Assembly (NCBI GenBank): GCA_015065645.1
Contig: SVPW01000012.1
Location: 1 to 56,664 of the forward strand
DNA length: 56,664 nt
Source: Oscillospiraceae bacterium
Lineage (GTDB): Bacteria > Bacillota > Clostridia > Oscillospirales > Acutalibacteraceae
Direction: 5' to 3'
Of this stretch, positions 35,928-44,033 are shown piece after piece. The position numbers were made by a program, and so were the translations under genes. The notes under the pieces are model-generated. The model worked only from the letters and a program-made list of their open reading frames with translations, had not been told where the DNA came from and did not search any database. Within the stretch, counting starts at the first letter, position 1. The number at the start of each line of letters is the position of its first letter.

Positions 35928-37346
35928 ATGCGAAGAACAAAAATTATTTGTACATTGGGTCCTGCTTGCACAAGTGAAGAAACACTTAAAAGAATGCTCC
36001 AAAACGGAATGAATGTGGCAAGACTTAATTTTTCTCATCAGCAACACTTATTTCATCGTCAAAATATTGCAACACTTAAAAGATTGCGCCGTGAAACGGG
36101 AAGGGCGTTAGCTTTACTGCTTGATACAAAGGGCCCCGAAATCAGAACAGGTATTTTAAAAAATGCACCTGTAAAGCTTTGTGAGGGAAAGCGCTTTACC
36201 ATTACTTCAAGGCAACTTGACGGTGATGAAAGCATTGTTTCGGTGAGCTTTAAGAATTTGCCACAATCATTAAAGCAAGGCGATACCGTTTTACTTGATG
36301 ACGGAAAGATTAGGCTATTGGTTGAGGAAACAAATTCAACGGATATTATTTGCCGTATTATAACAGGTGGGGAGCTTGGAAATACAAGGGGAATTAATAT
36401 ACCGAATGTTATGCTGAATATGCCGTTTTTATCAGAAAAGGATAAAAACGATATAAGCCTTGGTATAAGTGAGGGGATAGATTATATTGCGGCATCATTT
36501 GTGCGTACAGCGGATGATTTGCGTGTTATGCGTCGATTTTTAGAGGAAAACGGTGGCGGTGAAATAAAGATAATTGCAAAAATAGAATGTAGGCAGGCGC
36601 TGGAGAATTTTGAAGAAATTTTAACCGAAGCTGATGGAATTATGGTGGCACGAGGTGACTTAGGGGTTGAGGTGCCTTTTGAGTATCTGCCCGGACTTCA
36701 GAAAAAGCTTATAACCCGATGTTTTAAAAGCGGTAAAATGGCGGTTACCGCAACCCAAATGCTTGAAAGTATGATTAACGGAGCATATCCCACAAGGGCA
36801 GAAACAAATGATGTGGCAAATGCCGTTTTTGACCGTAGCAGTGCCGTTATGCTTTCGGGAGAAACGGCGATTGGCGAAAATCCGCCATTGGTAGTAGAAA
36901 CGATGTCACGCATTTGTGATAGGGCGGGTCGGGATATAAGGGAGCTTGGAATAGGAATAGCAAATATTCATCCTGAAACTATCGGAAGTAATACCGATGC
37001 CGTTTGTGAAGCGGCGGTGACTGCGGCGCAAAATATTGGTGCGGCAGCAATTATTGCTCTCACTTCGTCAGGGGCAACGGCAAGATATGTTGCAAAATAT
37101 CGCCCTGAAATACCAATAATTGCCGCAACCTCAAGAATTCGTGCATTTAATCAGCTTGCCGCAAATTGGGGAGTAGAGCCTATTTTAATAGAAAATGATA
37201 TTAATATTGAACAGCTTTTTATTAACGCTATTGAAAAATCTATTGAACGCAATTTGGTTAAAAAAGGGGATAGAGTAGTGTTGGTTTGCGGAGCTTTAAA
37301 ATCTTCTGAAGGGGAGAAAAATTTAATCAAGATAATGGAAGTGTGA
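35928..37346 (+). CDS. pyk: Pyruvate kinase
   Basis: 472 aa. N-terminal TKIICTLGPACTSEETLKRM, LLLDTKGPEIRTG, the signature IIAKIECRQALENFEEI containing the catalytic Lys (about 214-230), VARGDLGVEVPFEYLP and the C-terminal allosteric-domain region. It converts phosphoenolpyruvate and ADP to pyruvate and ATP. The extra C-terminal PEP-utiliser-like domain found in some Bacillus enzymes is absent. Monocistronic, with a terminator after it. Confidence 0.97.
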   Translation: MRRTKIICTLGPACTSEETLKRMLQNGMNVARLNFSHQQHLFHRQNIATLKRLRRETGRALALLLDTKGPEIRTGILKNAPVKLCEGKRFTITSRQLDGDESIVSVSFKNLPQSLKQGDTVLLDDGKIRLLVEETNSTDIICRIITGGELGNTRGINIPNVMLNMPFLSEKDKNDISLGISEGIDYIAASFVRTADDLRVMRRFLEENGGGEIKIIAKIECRQALENFEEILTEADGIMVARGDLGVEVPFEYLPGLQKKLITRCFKSGKMAVTATQMLESMINGAYPTRAETNDVANAVFDRSSAVMLSGETAIGENPPLVVETMSRICDRAGRDIRELGIGIANIHPETIGSNTDAVCEAAVTAAQNIGAAAIIALTSSGATARYVAKYRPEIPIIAATSRIRAFNQLAANWGVEPILIENDINIEQLFINAIEKSIERNLVKKGDRVVLVCGALKSSEGEKNLIKIMEV

Positions 37347-37359
37347 GCTTTTTAAAAGC

Positions 37360-37396
37360 AAAAAACCATTCCCGTTTTTCGGGAATGGTTTTTTAT
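37360..37396. terminator. Bidirectional terminator between pyk and the P-loop protein gene
   Basis: AACCATTCCCG (37364-37374), T-rich loop, CGGGAATGGTT (37380-37390), then TTTTTAT. A-rich DNA on the left provides the T run for the minus strand. Confidence 0.85.
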
Positions 37397-37410
37397 ATGT
37401 TATTTAAGAT

Positions 37411-37818
37411 TTAGCACTTCTCAGCAAGTTCAAAAATCTTTGCGGGAAGGTCTGCTTCATCGCAGGAAACGGTGAATACAAACTCAACATCATCAATAGC
37501 ATTGAGTCTGAAGAAGAAATCAGCAAGCTCATCATAGTTTCTTGAGCCTATTCTGAGAGTTGCATCACCGAAGATGTGTGTAACATCGTGGTTGCCGGCC
37601 TTAATACCTGTAAGCATACCGAAATATTCGTTATAACCCGAGATTCCGCAAGCGTCAGCATCGATAAGACGCACCTTATGTGTTACGGAAAAAGTAAGGG
37701 TGTCACCTTTTTCAACGCAGACAACATTGCCAAGACTGGTTTGTGCAGCAGCGTTTACCATGTCCACTAATTTTTTGGTTTTACCCGAACCTTTTTTTCC
37801 GATAATGAGTTTGATCAT
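37411..37818 (-). CDS. Small P-loop ATP-binding protein, conserved in Clostridia
   Basis: 135 aa. Walker A LIIGKKGSGKTKKLVDMVN (about 4-22). Possible Walker B-like 'HDVTHIFGDATLRIG' (about 78-92). Homologues are often labelled 'PilT' or ATP-binding protein, but there is no pilus context and the protein is too short for a secretion ATPase. Function unknown. It stands between pyk and pgi, with a GGAGCTG ribosome binding site. Confidence 0.75.
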   Translation of the reverse strand: MIKLIIGKKGSGKTKKLVDMVNAAAQTSLGNVVCVEKGDTLTFSVTHKVRLIDADACGISGYNEYFGMLTGIKAGNHDVTHIFGDATLRIGSRNYDELADFFFRLNAIDDVEFVFTVSCDEADLPAKIFELAEKC

Positions 37819-37877
37819 TAATATCAGCTCCTTTTATATTCATGCCGCCGCATTTACGGCGGCTAATTTACATTTTT

Positions 37878-39215
37878 TTATTTAAGTCTTGCTTCAAGCT
37901 CAGCCTTTTGAGCTTCATAACCCGGTTTTCCAAGCAGTGCAAACATATTTTTCTTATAGCTTTCAACACCGGGTTGGTCAAACGGATTTACACCTAACAT
38001 ATAACCCGATACAGCACAAGCTTTTTCAAAGAAATAAATAAGTCTGCCAAGGGTTTCCTCATCTGCCTTTTCAAGTGCAATAACAAGATTTGGAACACCG
38101 CCATCTGTATGAGCAAGAACGGTACCCTCAAAAGCTTTTTGGTTTACAAATGACATCGGCTTTCCTGCCAAGAAGTTAAGCCCGTCACCGTTATCGCTAT
38201 CCTCTTCAATGATGATGTCACTTCCGTTATCACCGATTGTAACAACGGTTTCAAACATAAGTCGTGCACCATCTTGAACATACTGTCCCATAGAATGAAG
38301 GTCAGTAGAGAAGGTTACGGAAGCGGGGAATAAGCCCTTATTATCCTTACCTTCACTTTCGCCGTAAAGCTGTTTAAACCATTCAGCCATCATTGCAAAG
38401 CGTGGCTCATAGCTTACAAGAAGCTCAACCGATTTACCCTTTCGGTAAAATGCGTTACGCAAAGCGGCATAGGTGTAACAAGGGTTTTTATACATATCAG
38501 GTTCATTATAATCAGCCTGAGCTGCTGCAGCACCCTTCATCAAAGCATCAATATCGGCACCTGCTGCTGCAATGGGAAGAAGACCAACAGCGGTGAGAAC
38601 TGAGAAACGACCGCCAACATCATCCGGAACCACAAAGCACTCATAACCCTTTTCATCGGCTAAAGCCTTTAATGTGCCACGAGCTTTATCTGTGGTACAA
38701 TAAATACGCTGAGCAGCTTCTTTTTCGCCATAATGCTCTTCAAGATACTTTCTGAATACACGGAAAGCAACTGCGGGTTCTGTGGTTGTGCCTGATTTGG
38801 AGATAACATTTACCGAAACACGCTTGCCTTCACAAATCTTGAGAAGATCCGAAAGGTTTGAGCCACTTATGCTGTTACCTGCAAAATAAATTTCAGGAAC
38901 ACCGTCACGAAGTGTATTGTAATACGGACCCTTCAAAAATTCAATAGCGGCACGTGCTCCGAGATAAGAACCGCCTATTCCGATAACGATAAGAACATCG
39001 GTATCAGCCTTGATTTTTTCGGCAGCTTTTTTGATGCGGGCAAACTCTTCCTTATCATAGTTTGTGGGAAGCTCTACCCAACCAAGAAAATCATTTCCCA
39101 AACCGCTTTTTTCTTCCACCATTTTGTGGGCAGCGGCAACCTGTGTTTCTAAACCAACAAGGTCATTTTCCCTGAGGAATGATTCTGCGTAAGAATACTG
39201 GAACTTTAAAGACAT
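37878..39215 (-). CDS. pgi: Glucose-6-phosphate isomerase
   Basis: 445 aa from the ATG at 39215; an upstream GTG overlaps the GAGG site. Motifs: [38 protein letters not shown] (about 141-160), the catalytic Glu/His regions [20 protein letters not shown] and [20 protein letters not shown]. Interconverts glucose-6-P and fructose-6-P. The shorter length compared with the 550-aa E. coli enzyme is normal for Firmicutes. Confidence 0.96.
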   Translation of the reverse strand: MSLKFQYSYAESFLRENDLVGLETQVAAAHKMVEEKSGLGNDFLGWVELPTNYDKEEFARIKKAAEKIKADTDVLIVIGIGGSYLGARAAIEFLKGPYYNTLRDGVPEIYFAGNSISGSNLSDLLKICEGKRVSVNVISKSGTTTEPAVAFRVFRKYLEEHYGEKEAAQRIYCTTDKARGTLKALADEKGYECFVVPDDVGGRFSVLTAVGLLPIAAAGADIDALMKGAAAAQADYNEPDMYKNPCYTYAALRNAFYRKGKSVELLVSYEPRFAMMAEWFKQLYGESEGKDNKGLFPASVTFSTDLHSMGQYVQDGARLMFETVVTIGDNGSDIIIEEDSDNGDGLNFLAGKPMSFVNQKAFEGTVLAHTDGGVPNLVIALEKADEETLGRLIYFFEKACAVSGYMLGVNPFDQPGVESYKKNMFALLGKPGYEAQKAELEARLK

Positions 39216-39286
39216 TGTTTTGTAAAACCTCACTTGAATATTGAAATACAGCGGTTAAAAAACCTAACTGTTTTTTCCTTGCTATT

Positions 39287-39315
39287 ATTTTACATTATTT
39301 TGCTCATTATTGCAA
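39287..39315 (-). promoter_or_regulatory. Promoter of pgi
   Basis: On the minus strand TTGCAA (39310-39315), 17 bp, TAAAAT (39287-39292). Confidence 0.5.
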
Positions 39316-39344
39316 GTCTTATTATTAATATTCATCAAAAGTTT

Positions 39345-40571
39345 TTAAAGAATAAACAAATCTTTAATTATCCAAGCTAAGGTTACACCAAAATCTTTTT
39401 TCTTTACATCATTTTTTGCCTTGAGTTCAATCACACCAACCGTTTCATCTTCAAGCTTTATTTCAATCAAACCTGCATTATCACCCTTTTTAACAGGTGC
39501 ACGAAGCTCCTTTTCGGGTGAAAAATGCTGTGTTAGCTTGCCGGCTTCACTTTTAAGCATCAAAACGCCGAAATTTTCGGTGGCTTCAATATCCACACTT
39601 TTTTCAACACCGCCTTTTACCTTGATTTTGAAATTTTTTGGTATTTCGGGAGAAACTTCGGTATAAGAGTAATTTGCAAATCCGTAATCAAGCAGTTTTT
39701 TTGCACCGTTAAAGCGGTCATTGCTGGTATCTCCTCCCATAATTACCGCAACAAGCTCCATACCGTTACGCTCTGCGGTGGCGGAAAGACAATACCCTGC
39801 GGATGATGTTGTACCTGTTTTAAGACCTGTGGTTCCTTCATAAAAACGCACCAATTTATTAGTATTTACAAGCTCACTTTTTCCGTCACGCAGTGTATCC
39901 ATCCAAACGGTTGAGTATTTTTTAACGGTATCGTGCTTTATAAGCTCTGCCGACATAAGCCCCACATCGTGAGCTGTTGTGACATGACCTTCGGCATCAA
40001 GGCCTGTGCAGTTTATGAATTTTGTATTGGTCATACCAAGCTGTGTTGCACGCTCATTCATCATTGCAACAAAGCCTTCCTCGCTTCCTGCAATCTTTTC
40101 TCCTAAAGCAACGGTTGCATCATTTGCCGAAGCAATAACCGCCGCTTTCAAAAGTTCATCAACCGTCATCGCTTCTCCGGGCTCAAGCCATATTTGTGAA
40201 CCACCCATACTGCAGGCATGTTCGCTTGCACTTATCACCGTTTCAAGGCTTATATCACCACGATCAAGCGCCTCCATAACAAGTAAAAGAGACATAATTT
40301 TTGTAATAGAAGCCGGTGCTAAAACCTCATCTGCATTAGCTTCATAAAGCACCTTTCCTGAATTGGGCTCTATTAAAAATGCGGATTTTGCCTTTATATC
40401 AAGCGTTTGCCCCACTGCGGCTGAGGTTTGAGCAGAATCAAGCGGAACATCAATATCCTCAATGGAACATTCGCTTGAAACCGTAAGTGCGGCGGCTTGT
40501 GCTTTTATACCTATTCCTCCAAATACCGTACATAAAGAAAGCAATAAAATAAAAAATCTTTTTAATATCAA
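39345..40571 (-). CDS. D-alanyl-D-alanine carboxypeptidase (PBP5/DacF-like, S11)
   Basis: 408 aa from a TTG at 40571 behind AAAGGGG (spacing 9). A GTG at 40580 is too close to that site but possible. Signal peptide FFILLLSLCTVFGGIGIKAQA. Active site: SxxK in PASITKIMSLLL, SxN in VIASANDATVALG, KTG in TTGLKTGTTSSAG. The C-terminal PBP5-C beta domain ends with a hydrophobic/amphipathic anchor (LAWIIKDLFIL). Trims the terminal D-Ala from peptidoglycan pentapeptides outside the membrane. Confidence 0.94.
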   Translation of the reverse strand: MILKRFFILLLSLCTVFGGIGIKAQAAALTVSSECSIEDIDVPLDSAQTSAAVGQTLDIKAKSAFLIEPNSGKVLYEANADEVLAPASITKIMSLLLVMEALDRGDISLETVISASEHACSMGGSQIWLEPGEAMTVDELLKAAVIASANDATVALGEKIAGSEEGFVAMMNERATQLGMTNTKFINCTGLDAEGHVTTAHDVGLMSAELIKHDTVKKYSTVWMDTLRDGKSELVNTNKLVRFYEGTTGLKTGTTSSAGYCLSATAERNGMELVAVIMGGDTSNDRFNGAKKLLDYGFANYSYTEVSPEIPKNFKIKVKGGVEKSVDIEATENFGVLMLKSEAGKLTQHFSPEKELRAPVKKGDNAGLIEIKLEDETVGVIELKAKNDVKKKDFGVTLAWIIKDLFIL

Positions 40572-40608
40572 AAACGGCACACCCCTTTCGTAAAAAGGAT
40601 ATGCCGTT
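40568..40608 (-). terminator. Hairpin overlapping the carboxypeptidase gene start
   Basis: AACGGCA (40573-40579) pairs with TGCCGTT (40602-40608), with inner CCCTTT/AAAAGG pairing. On the minus strand it is followed by TTTTTGAT. It looks like a terminator or attenuator for the upstream mnmA-LUD transcript, yet it contains the start region and ribosome binding site of the next gene. Confidence 0.6.
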
Positions 40609-40625
40609 TATATACTTAAATATTC

Positions 40626-41279
40626 TTAATATCCGAGTTCTTCATTGCAAAGAATTACGGTTATGCGTCCCTTTACCTGCTGTCTGCCTGAAATCAGGTA
40701 AGAAGCACAAATTCTTCTTTGGTGGTTGCAACCATCTGTAAAATCGGGATTATCGCATTTTTCAAGTGATATACAGTGACCTAATTTTGCACAGGGTAAA
40801 TCAATTTTTAAACGCACGGCATTTTTTGGTGCCGCCACCTGCTTTATACGCAAAAGACCTTCCGTTACATCCTTTACAATCTTGTTTACACCTACTATCG
40901 CAATAACCTTTTGCGGTCCGAATGCAATAGATGCCACACGGTTGCCAAAACCGTCAACATTAATAAGCTCTCCCTTTTGGGTTACCGCATTTGCTGAACA
41001 GAAATAGTAATCACAGCCTACGGTTTTTCTGAATACATCAAGCCTTTCCTCGGGGGTAATTCCCTCACGGTTTCTATCCATAAAACAGTATTTAGGCTCT
41101 TTTATAATATCCCAAACTCCGCTTTCCACAACCGAAACACTACCACCTGCCGCAATATTGCAGCCCTCAGGTAAAATATTGCGTACCGCATTTTGAACAT
41201 CCTGCTTTGTTTCGGCAAAAATAACATCAATATTATTCTTTTCAAGTGCCATAATTAAATTTTTTATTTGTTCTGTCAT
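40626..41279 (-). CDS. LUD-domain protein (LutC/YkgG-like)
   Basis: 217 aa from the ATG at 41279 behind AAAGGTG. LUD (DUF162) fold: 'DVIFAETKQDVQNAVRNIL', GGSVSVVESGVWDII, CDYYFCSANAVTQKGELINVDG and AIAFGPQKVIAIVGVNKIV-type segments. The C-terminal region has Cys residues (CAKLGHCISLEKCDNPDFTD) that may bind a metal. LutC takes part in lactate oxidation with LutA/LutB, which are absent here. The gene overlaps the end of mnmA's ribosome-binding context, suggesting cotranscription only. Confidence 0.85.
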   Translation of the reverse strand: MTEQIKNLIMALEKNNIDVIFAETKQDVQNAVRNILPEGCNIAAGGSVSVVESGVWDIIKEPKYCFMDRNREGITPEERLDVFRKTVGCDYYFCSANAVTQKGELINVDGFGNRVASIAFGPQKVIAIVGVNKIVKDVTEGLLRIKQVAAPKNAVRLKIDLPCAKLGHCISLEKCDNPDFTDGCNHQRRICASYLISGRQQVKGRITVILCNEELGY

Positions 41280-41280
41280 T

Positions 41281-42348
41281 TTATTTAACACCTTTCAAAA
41301 TAGTACCTCCGCCCACAACAATGTCACCGTCATAAAAAACAGCGGCTTGACCCGGACTTGGAGCTCGTTGCGGAGAATTGAATTCTATTAAAATCTGCCC
41401 GTTATCAAGCGGGGAAATTATTGCGGGTTGCTCTGTGTGGCGATAACGAAGCTTGGCTTTTACATTCATGGTTTTTTCAAGTGTATCAAACGGGATAAAA
41501 TTCACATTTTCAACCAAAACCTTACTGTAAAACAGTGCGTTTTCATCGGTGCTTAGTGTAACGGTGTTGTTATCGGCGTCCTTTTGTGTAACAAATGCAG
41601 GCTTACCAAGTGCAATGCCTAAGCCCTTACGCTGACCGATTGTATAACGGATAACACCGTTATGCTGACCTAAAACACATCCGTTTTCATCAATATAATT
41701 TCCTTTTTGATATGGTTTGCCGGTGAAATTTTCAATAAATGAGGCATAATCACCATCGGGAACAAAGCAAATATCCTGACTATCAGGCTTATGTGCGTTT
41801 GAAAAACCATAACGCTCAGCTACGCACCGTGCGGTATCTTTTGTTATTTGAGCCAACGGAAATACTGTATGTGCAAGCTGATGCTGGGTTAACGAATAGA
41901 GTACATAGGTTTGGTCTTTGGAATGGTCTGCGGCACGCTTTAGTAAAAACCTACCTTCGGAATTTTGTTCTATTAAGGCATAATGCCCTGTGGCTATTTT
42001 ATCAAAACCGTTATCCAAAGCAAAATTCAGCATTTCATCAAATTTTATATTTTTGTTACATACAATGCAGGGGTTTGGTGTGCGTCCCAAGTAATATTCT
42101 TTAATGAAATCATTTATAACGGTTTGAGAAAAGCGTTCCCTTAAATCAAGAAGAGTATGATTTATTCCAAGCTTTTCGCATACAGCTTTTGCATCCTCGC
42201 TTGCAGAAAAATCCGGTATAAGTGGATTTTGGTCAAAAAGATGCAGTGTGCAGCCTGTAACATCCATACCGTTTTCCAAAAGATAAGCCGCCGCTACAGA
42301 GGAGTCAACACCGCCACTCATACCAACTAAAACCTTTTCACGCTTCAT
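41281..42348 (-). CDS. mnmA: tRNA-specific 2-thiouridylase MnmA
   Basis: 355 aa. PP-loop VGMSGGVDSSVAAAYLLE (about 8-25), first catalytic Cys in GRTPNPCIVCNKNIKFDEML (about 94-113), second Cys in SQDICFVPDGDYASF (about 193-207) and YTIGQRKGLGIA. It inserts sulfur at C2 of wobble U34 in Lys/Glu/Gln tRNAs. In Firmicutes a dedicated cysteine desulfurase often precedes it; none is here. Confidence 0.96.
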   Translation of the reverse strand: MKREKVLVGMSGGVDSSVAAAYLLENGMDVTGCTLHLFDQNPLIPDFSASEDAKAVCEKLGINHTLLDLRERFSQTVINDFIKEYYLGRTPNPCIVCNKNIKFDEMLNFALDNGFDKIATGHYALIEQNSEGRFLLKRAADHSKDQTYVLYSLTQHQLAHTVFPLAQITKDTARCVAERYGFSNAHKPDSQDICFVPDGDYASFIENFTGKPYQKGNYIDENGCVLGQHNGVIRYTIGQRKGLGIALGKPAFVTQKDADNNTVTLSTDENALFYSKVLVENVNFIPFDTLEKTMNVKAKLRYRHTEQPAIISPLDNGQILIEFNSPQRAPSPGQAAVFYDGDIVVGGGTILKGVK

Positions 42349-42381
42349 AAATCACTCTGCCTTTATATAATGATTATAGAA

Positions 42382-42409
42382 TGACGAAACACTAAAAAGT
42401 GTTTCGTCA
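42382..42409. terminator. Strong hairpin between the cohesin-protein gene and mnmA
   Basis: TGACGAAACACT (42382-42393) and AGTGTTTCGTCA (42398-42409) with an AAAA loop. The T run on the minus strand is weak, so termination may be incomplete. Confidence 0.6.
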
Positions 42410-42417
42410 AGCCGATT

Positions 42418-44019
42418 TTATTCATCCTGTGGTTCGGTGGTGTTTGTATCGGTAATATCCTTTGTTACTGTGTCAAACGGAACTGCATCATCAACAGAGT
42501 AATCGTAACCGTAATCTTCGGTTGAGAAGGCGCCCTCCTTGTAATCCTCATCACGGCGATTAATAATAAAAATAACTAAAAGGATTATCAGAGCAATGAT
42601 TGATACAGCTGCAATAATAATTGCAATTATAACAATTTTACCGTTTTCCGGCAAAGCAGAAAATTTTTCAAGCAAGCCTGCATCTTCTGAATCATTACTG
42701 CTAACGGGGGCATCTGTTTCTTCGGAAATCACAGGTGCAAATTCGGGGAAACGCTGTAAAGTCTGTTCCTTGGAATCATACCTGTAATATTCGTATTTAC
42801 CGTCTGTATAACAGTAAACAACATAAAAATCACGAAGGAGGTTGTCCTTATAAGCGAAAGCCTTTATTTGCTTGCCTTCAATTTCTATATGCTTTTCATA
42901 GAATCCACTTGGTGCGGAAACATTTTTTTCAAGGTCGGTAAATATATAGAAACGGTCATTTGTTTCAATAAACTCAATCTTTTTGAATTGCTTTTTTACA
43001 GAGTCATAAATATATAGCTGTGCATCCCCCTCAGAGGAGTCACTTTTAAGGCTGTAAAGCATCATTTTAGAGCCGCTATCTGTATATACGGGAATGGTGA
43101 CTCCGTTATAAGCAATCTCTGTTTGGTTATATCCAATAGGGGGTGTGAGACCGCTTAAATCGGTTTGGATGCGGTATAAAACACCGTCAATCATTACTGC
43201 ATACGGGTCACTTGGTTCAGATGGGTTTTCGCTTGTGGTACTGTCGCTTGAAGTATCGTCCGGTTCTTCATCGGATAAACGCTTTATTATAAGATTGTAT
43301 ACCTTTTTTGTGCCATCGGTAGCTGTTACTGTAATAATACGCTTATTGTCGCCTATATTAAGGTTAATGTTGCCTGCTCCGTTTATCTTTGCATCCTTAT
43401 CGGCAGTGGTGGCAGTAATAGTGGTTTTCTTAACATCATTTGCAACCGTTACAGTGTAGCTTGTGGTGTTGGCATCAAACTTTGGTGAAAGTGTGCCGCC
43501 ACTAACCTTTAATGAGGCAAGATTTGCATTGCTTGAGGGGGGAGTGCTTGTGGTATCGGAAGGTGTATCTGAGGGGGTGGATGAAGTGACATCCTCTTCA
43601 ACGGTTAATGTAAAGCTTGAACCCGTAACAGAAACCATATCTTGTCCCACATACGAAGCATCGCTTACGGTTATTCCGCTTTTTCCTGCTGCTATTACTG
43701 TAAAATTAAGGTTATAGCTTTGGTTATCGTTACCACCGGGGGTACCCACTATTTTAATCTTATCGCCATCAGTATTTGCGCTTGTACCGTTTTCAAATTT
43801 AAGCACCGATTTATCATAGCTTAAATAAGCTTCGGTTGCATACATTGCCTCATTTGCTCTTATTGTAACTGTAATTACAACGGTATCTCCCACCTTGGGG
43901 GATTTGTTGTTAATACCTAAAACTGTATTTCCCGCTGCAAAGCTTACAATGTTTAAGGAAGAAACAACCACAATTACAGCTATTATTAAAAGAAAAAAAC
44001 TACGCCAAATTTTTTTCAT
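42418..44019 (-). CDS. Membrane-anchored surface protein with cohesin-like and cadherin-like domains
   Basis: 533 aa. Signal peptide (about 1-29). Cohesin-type beta-sandwich (about 32-140: 'SPKVGDTVVITVTIRANEAM', then AYLSYDKSVLKFENG). A Thr/Ser/Pro linker, then a cadherin-like beta-sandwich (PF12733 type; LASLKVSGGTLSPKFDANTT ... RIITVTATDGTKKVYNLIIK, about 167-248). An unassigned aromatic-rich region follows (about 270-420), then one membrane helix (about 467-490, IVIIAIIIAAVSIIALIILL) and an acidic cytoplasmic tail. It lies 14 bp downstream of the dockerin-bearing glucosaminidase gene; a GAGAGG ribosome binding site is present. A scaffold/receptor for that enzyme is inferred. Confidence 0.8.
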   Translation of the reverse strand: MKKIWRSFFLLIIAVIVVVSSLNIVSFAAGNTVLGINNKSPKVGDTVVITVTIRANEAMYATEAYLSYDKSVLKFENGTSANTDGDKIKIVGTPGGNDNQSYNLNFTVIAAGKSGITVSDASYVGQDMVSVTGSSFTLTVEEDVTSSTPSDTPSDTTSTPPSSNANLASLKVSGGTLSPKFDANTTSYTVTVANDVKKTTITATTADKDAKINGAGNINLNIGDNKRIITVTATDGTKKVYNLIIKRLSDEEPDDTSSDSTTSENPSEPSDPYAVMIDGVLYRIQTDLSGLTPPIGYNQTEIAYNGVTIPVYTDSGSKMMLYSLKSDSSEGDAQLYIYDSVKKQFKKIEFIETNDRFYIFTDLEKNVSAPSGFYEKHIEIEGKQIKAFAYKDNLLRDFYVVYCYTDGKYEYYRYDSKEQTLQRFPEFAPVISEETDAPVSSNDSEDAGLLEKFSALPENGKIVIIAIIIAAVSIIALIILLVIFIINRRDEDYKEGAFSTEDYGYDYSVDDAVPFDTVTKDITDTNTTEPQDE

Positions 44020-44033
44020 GAATTTATACCTCT

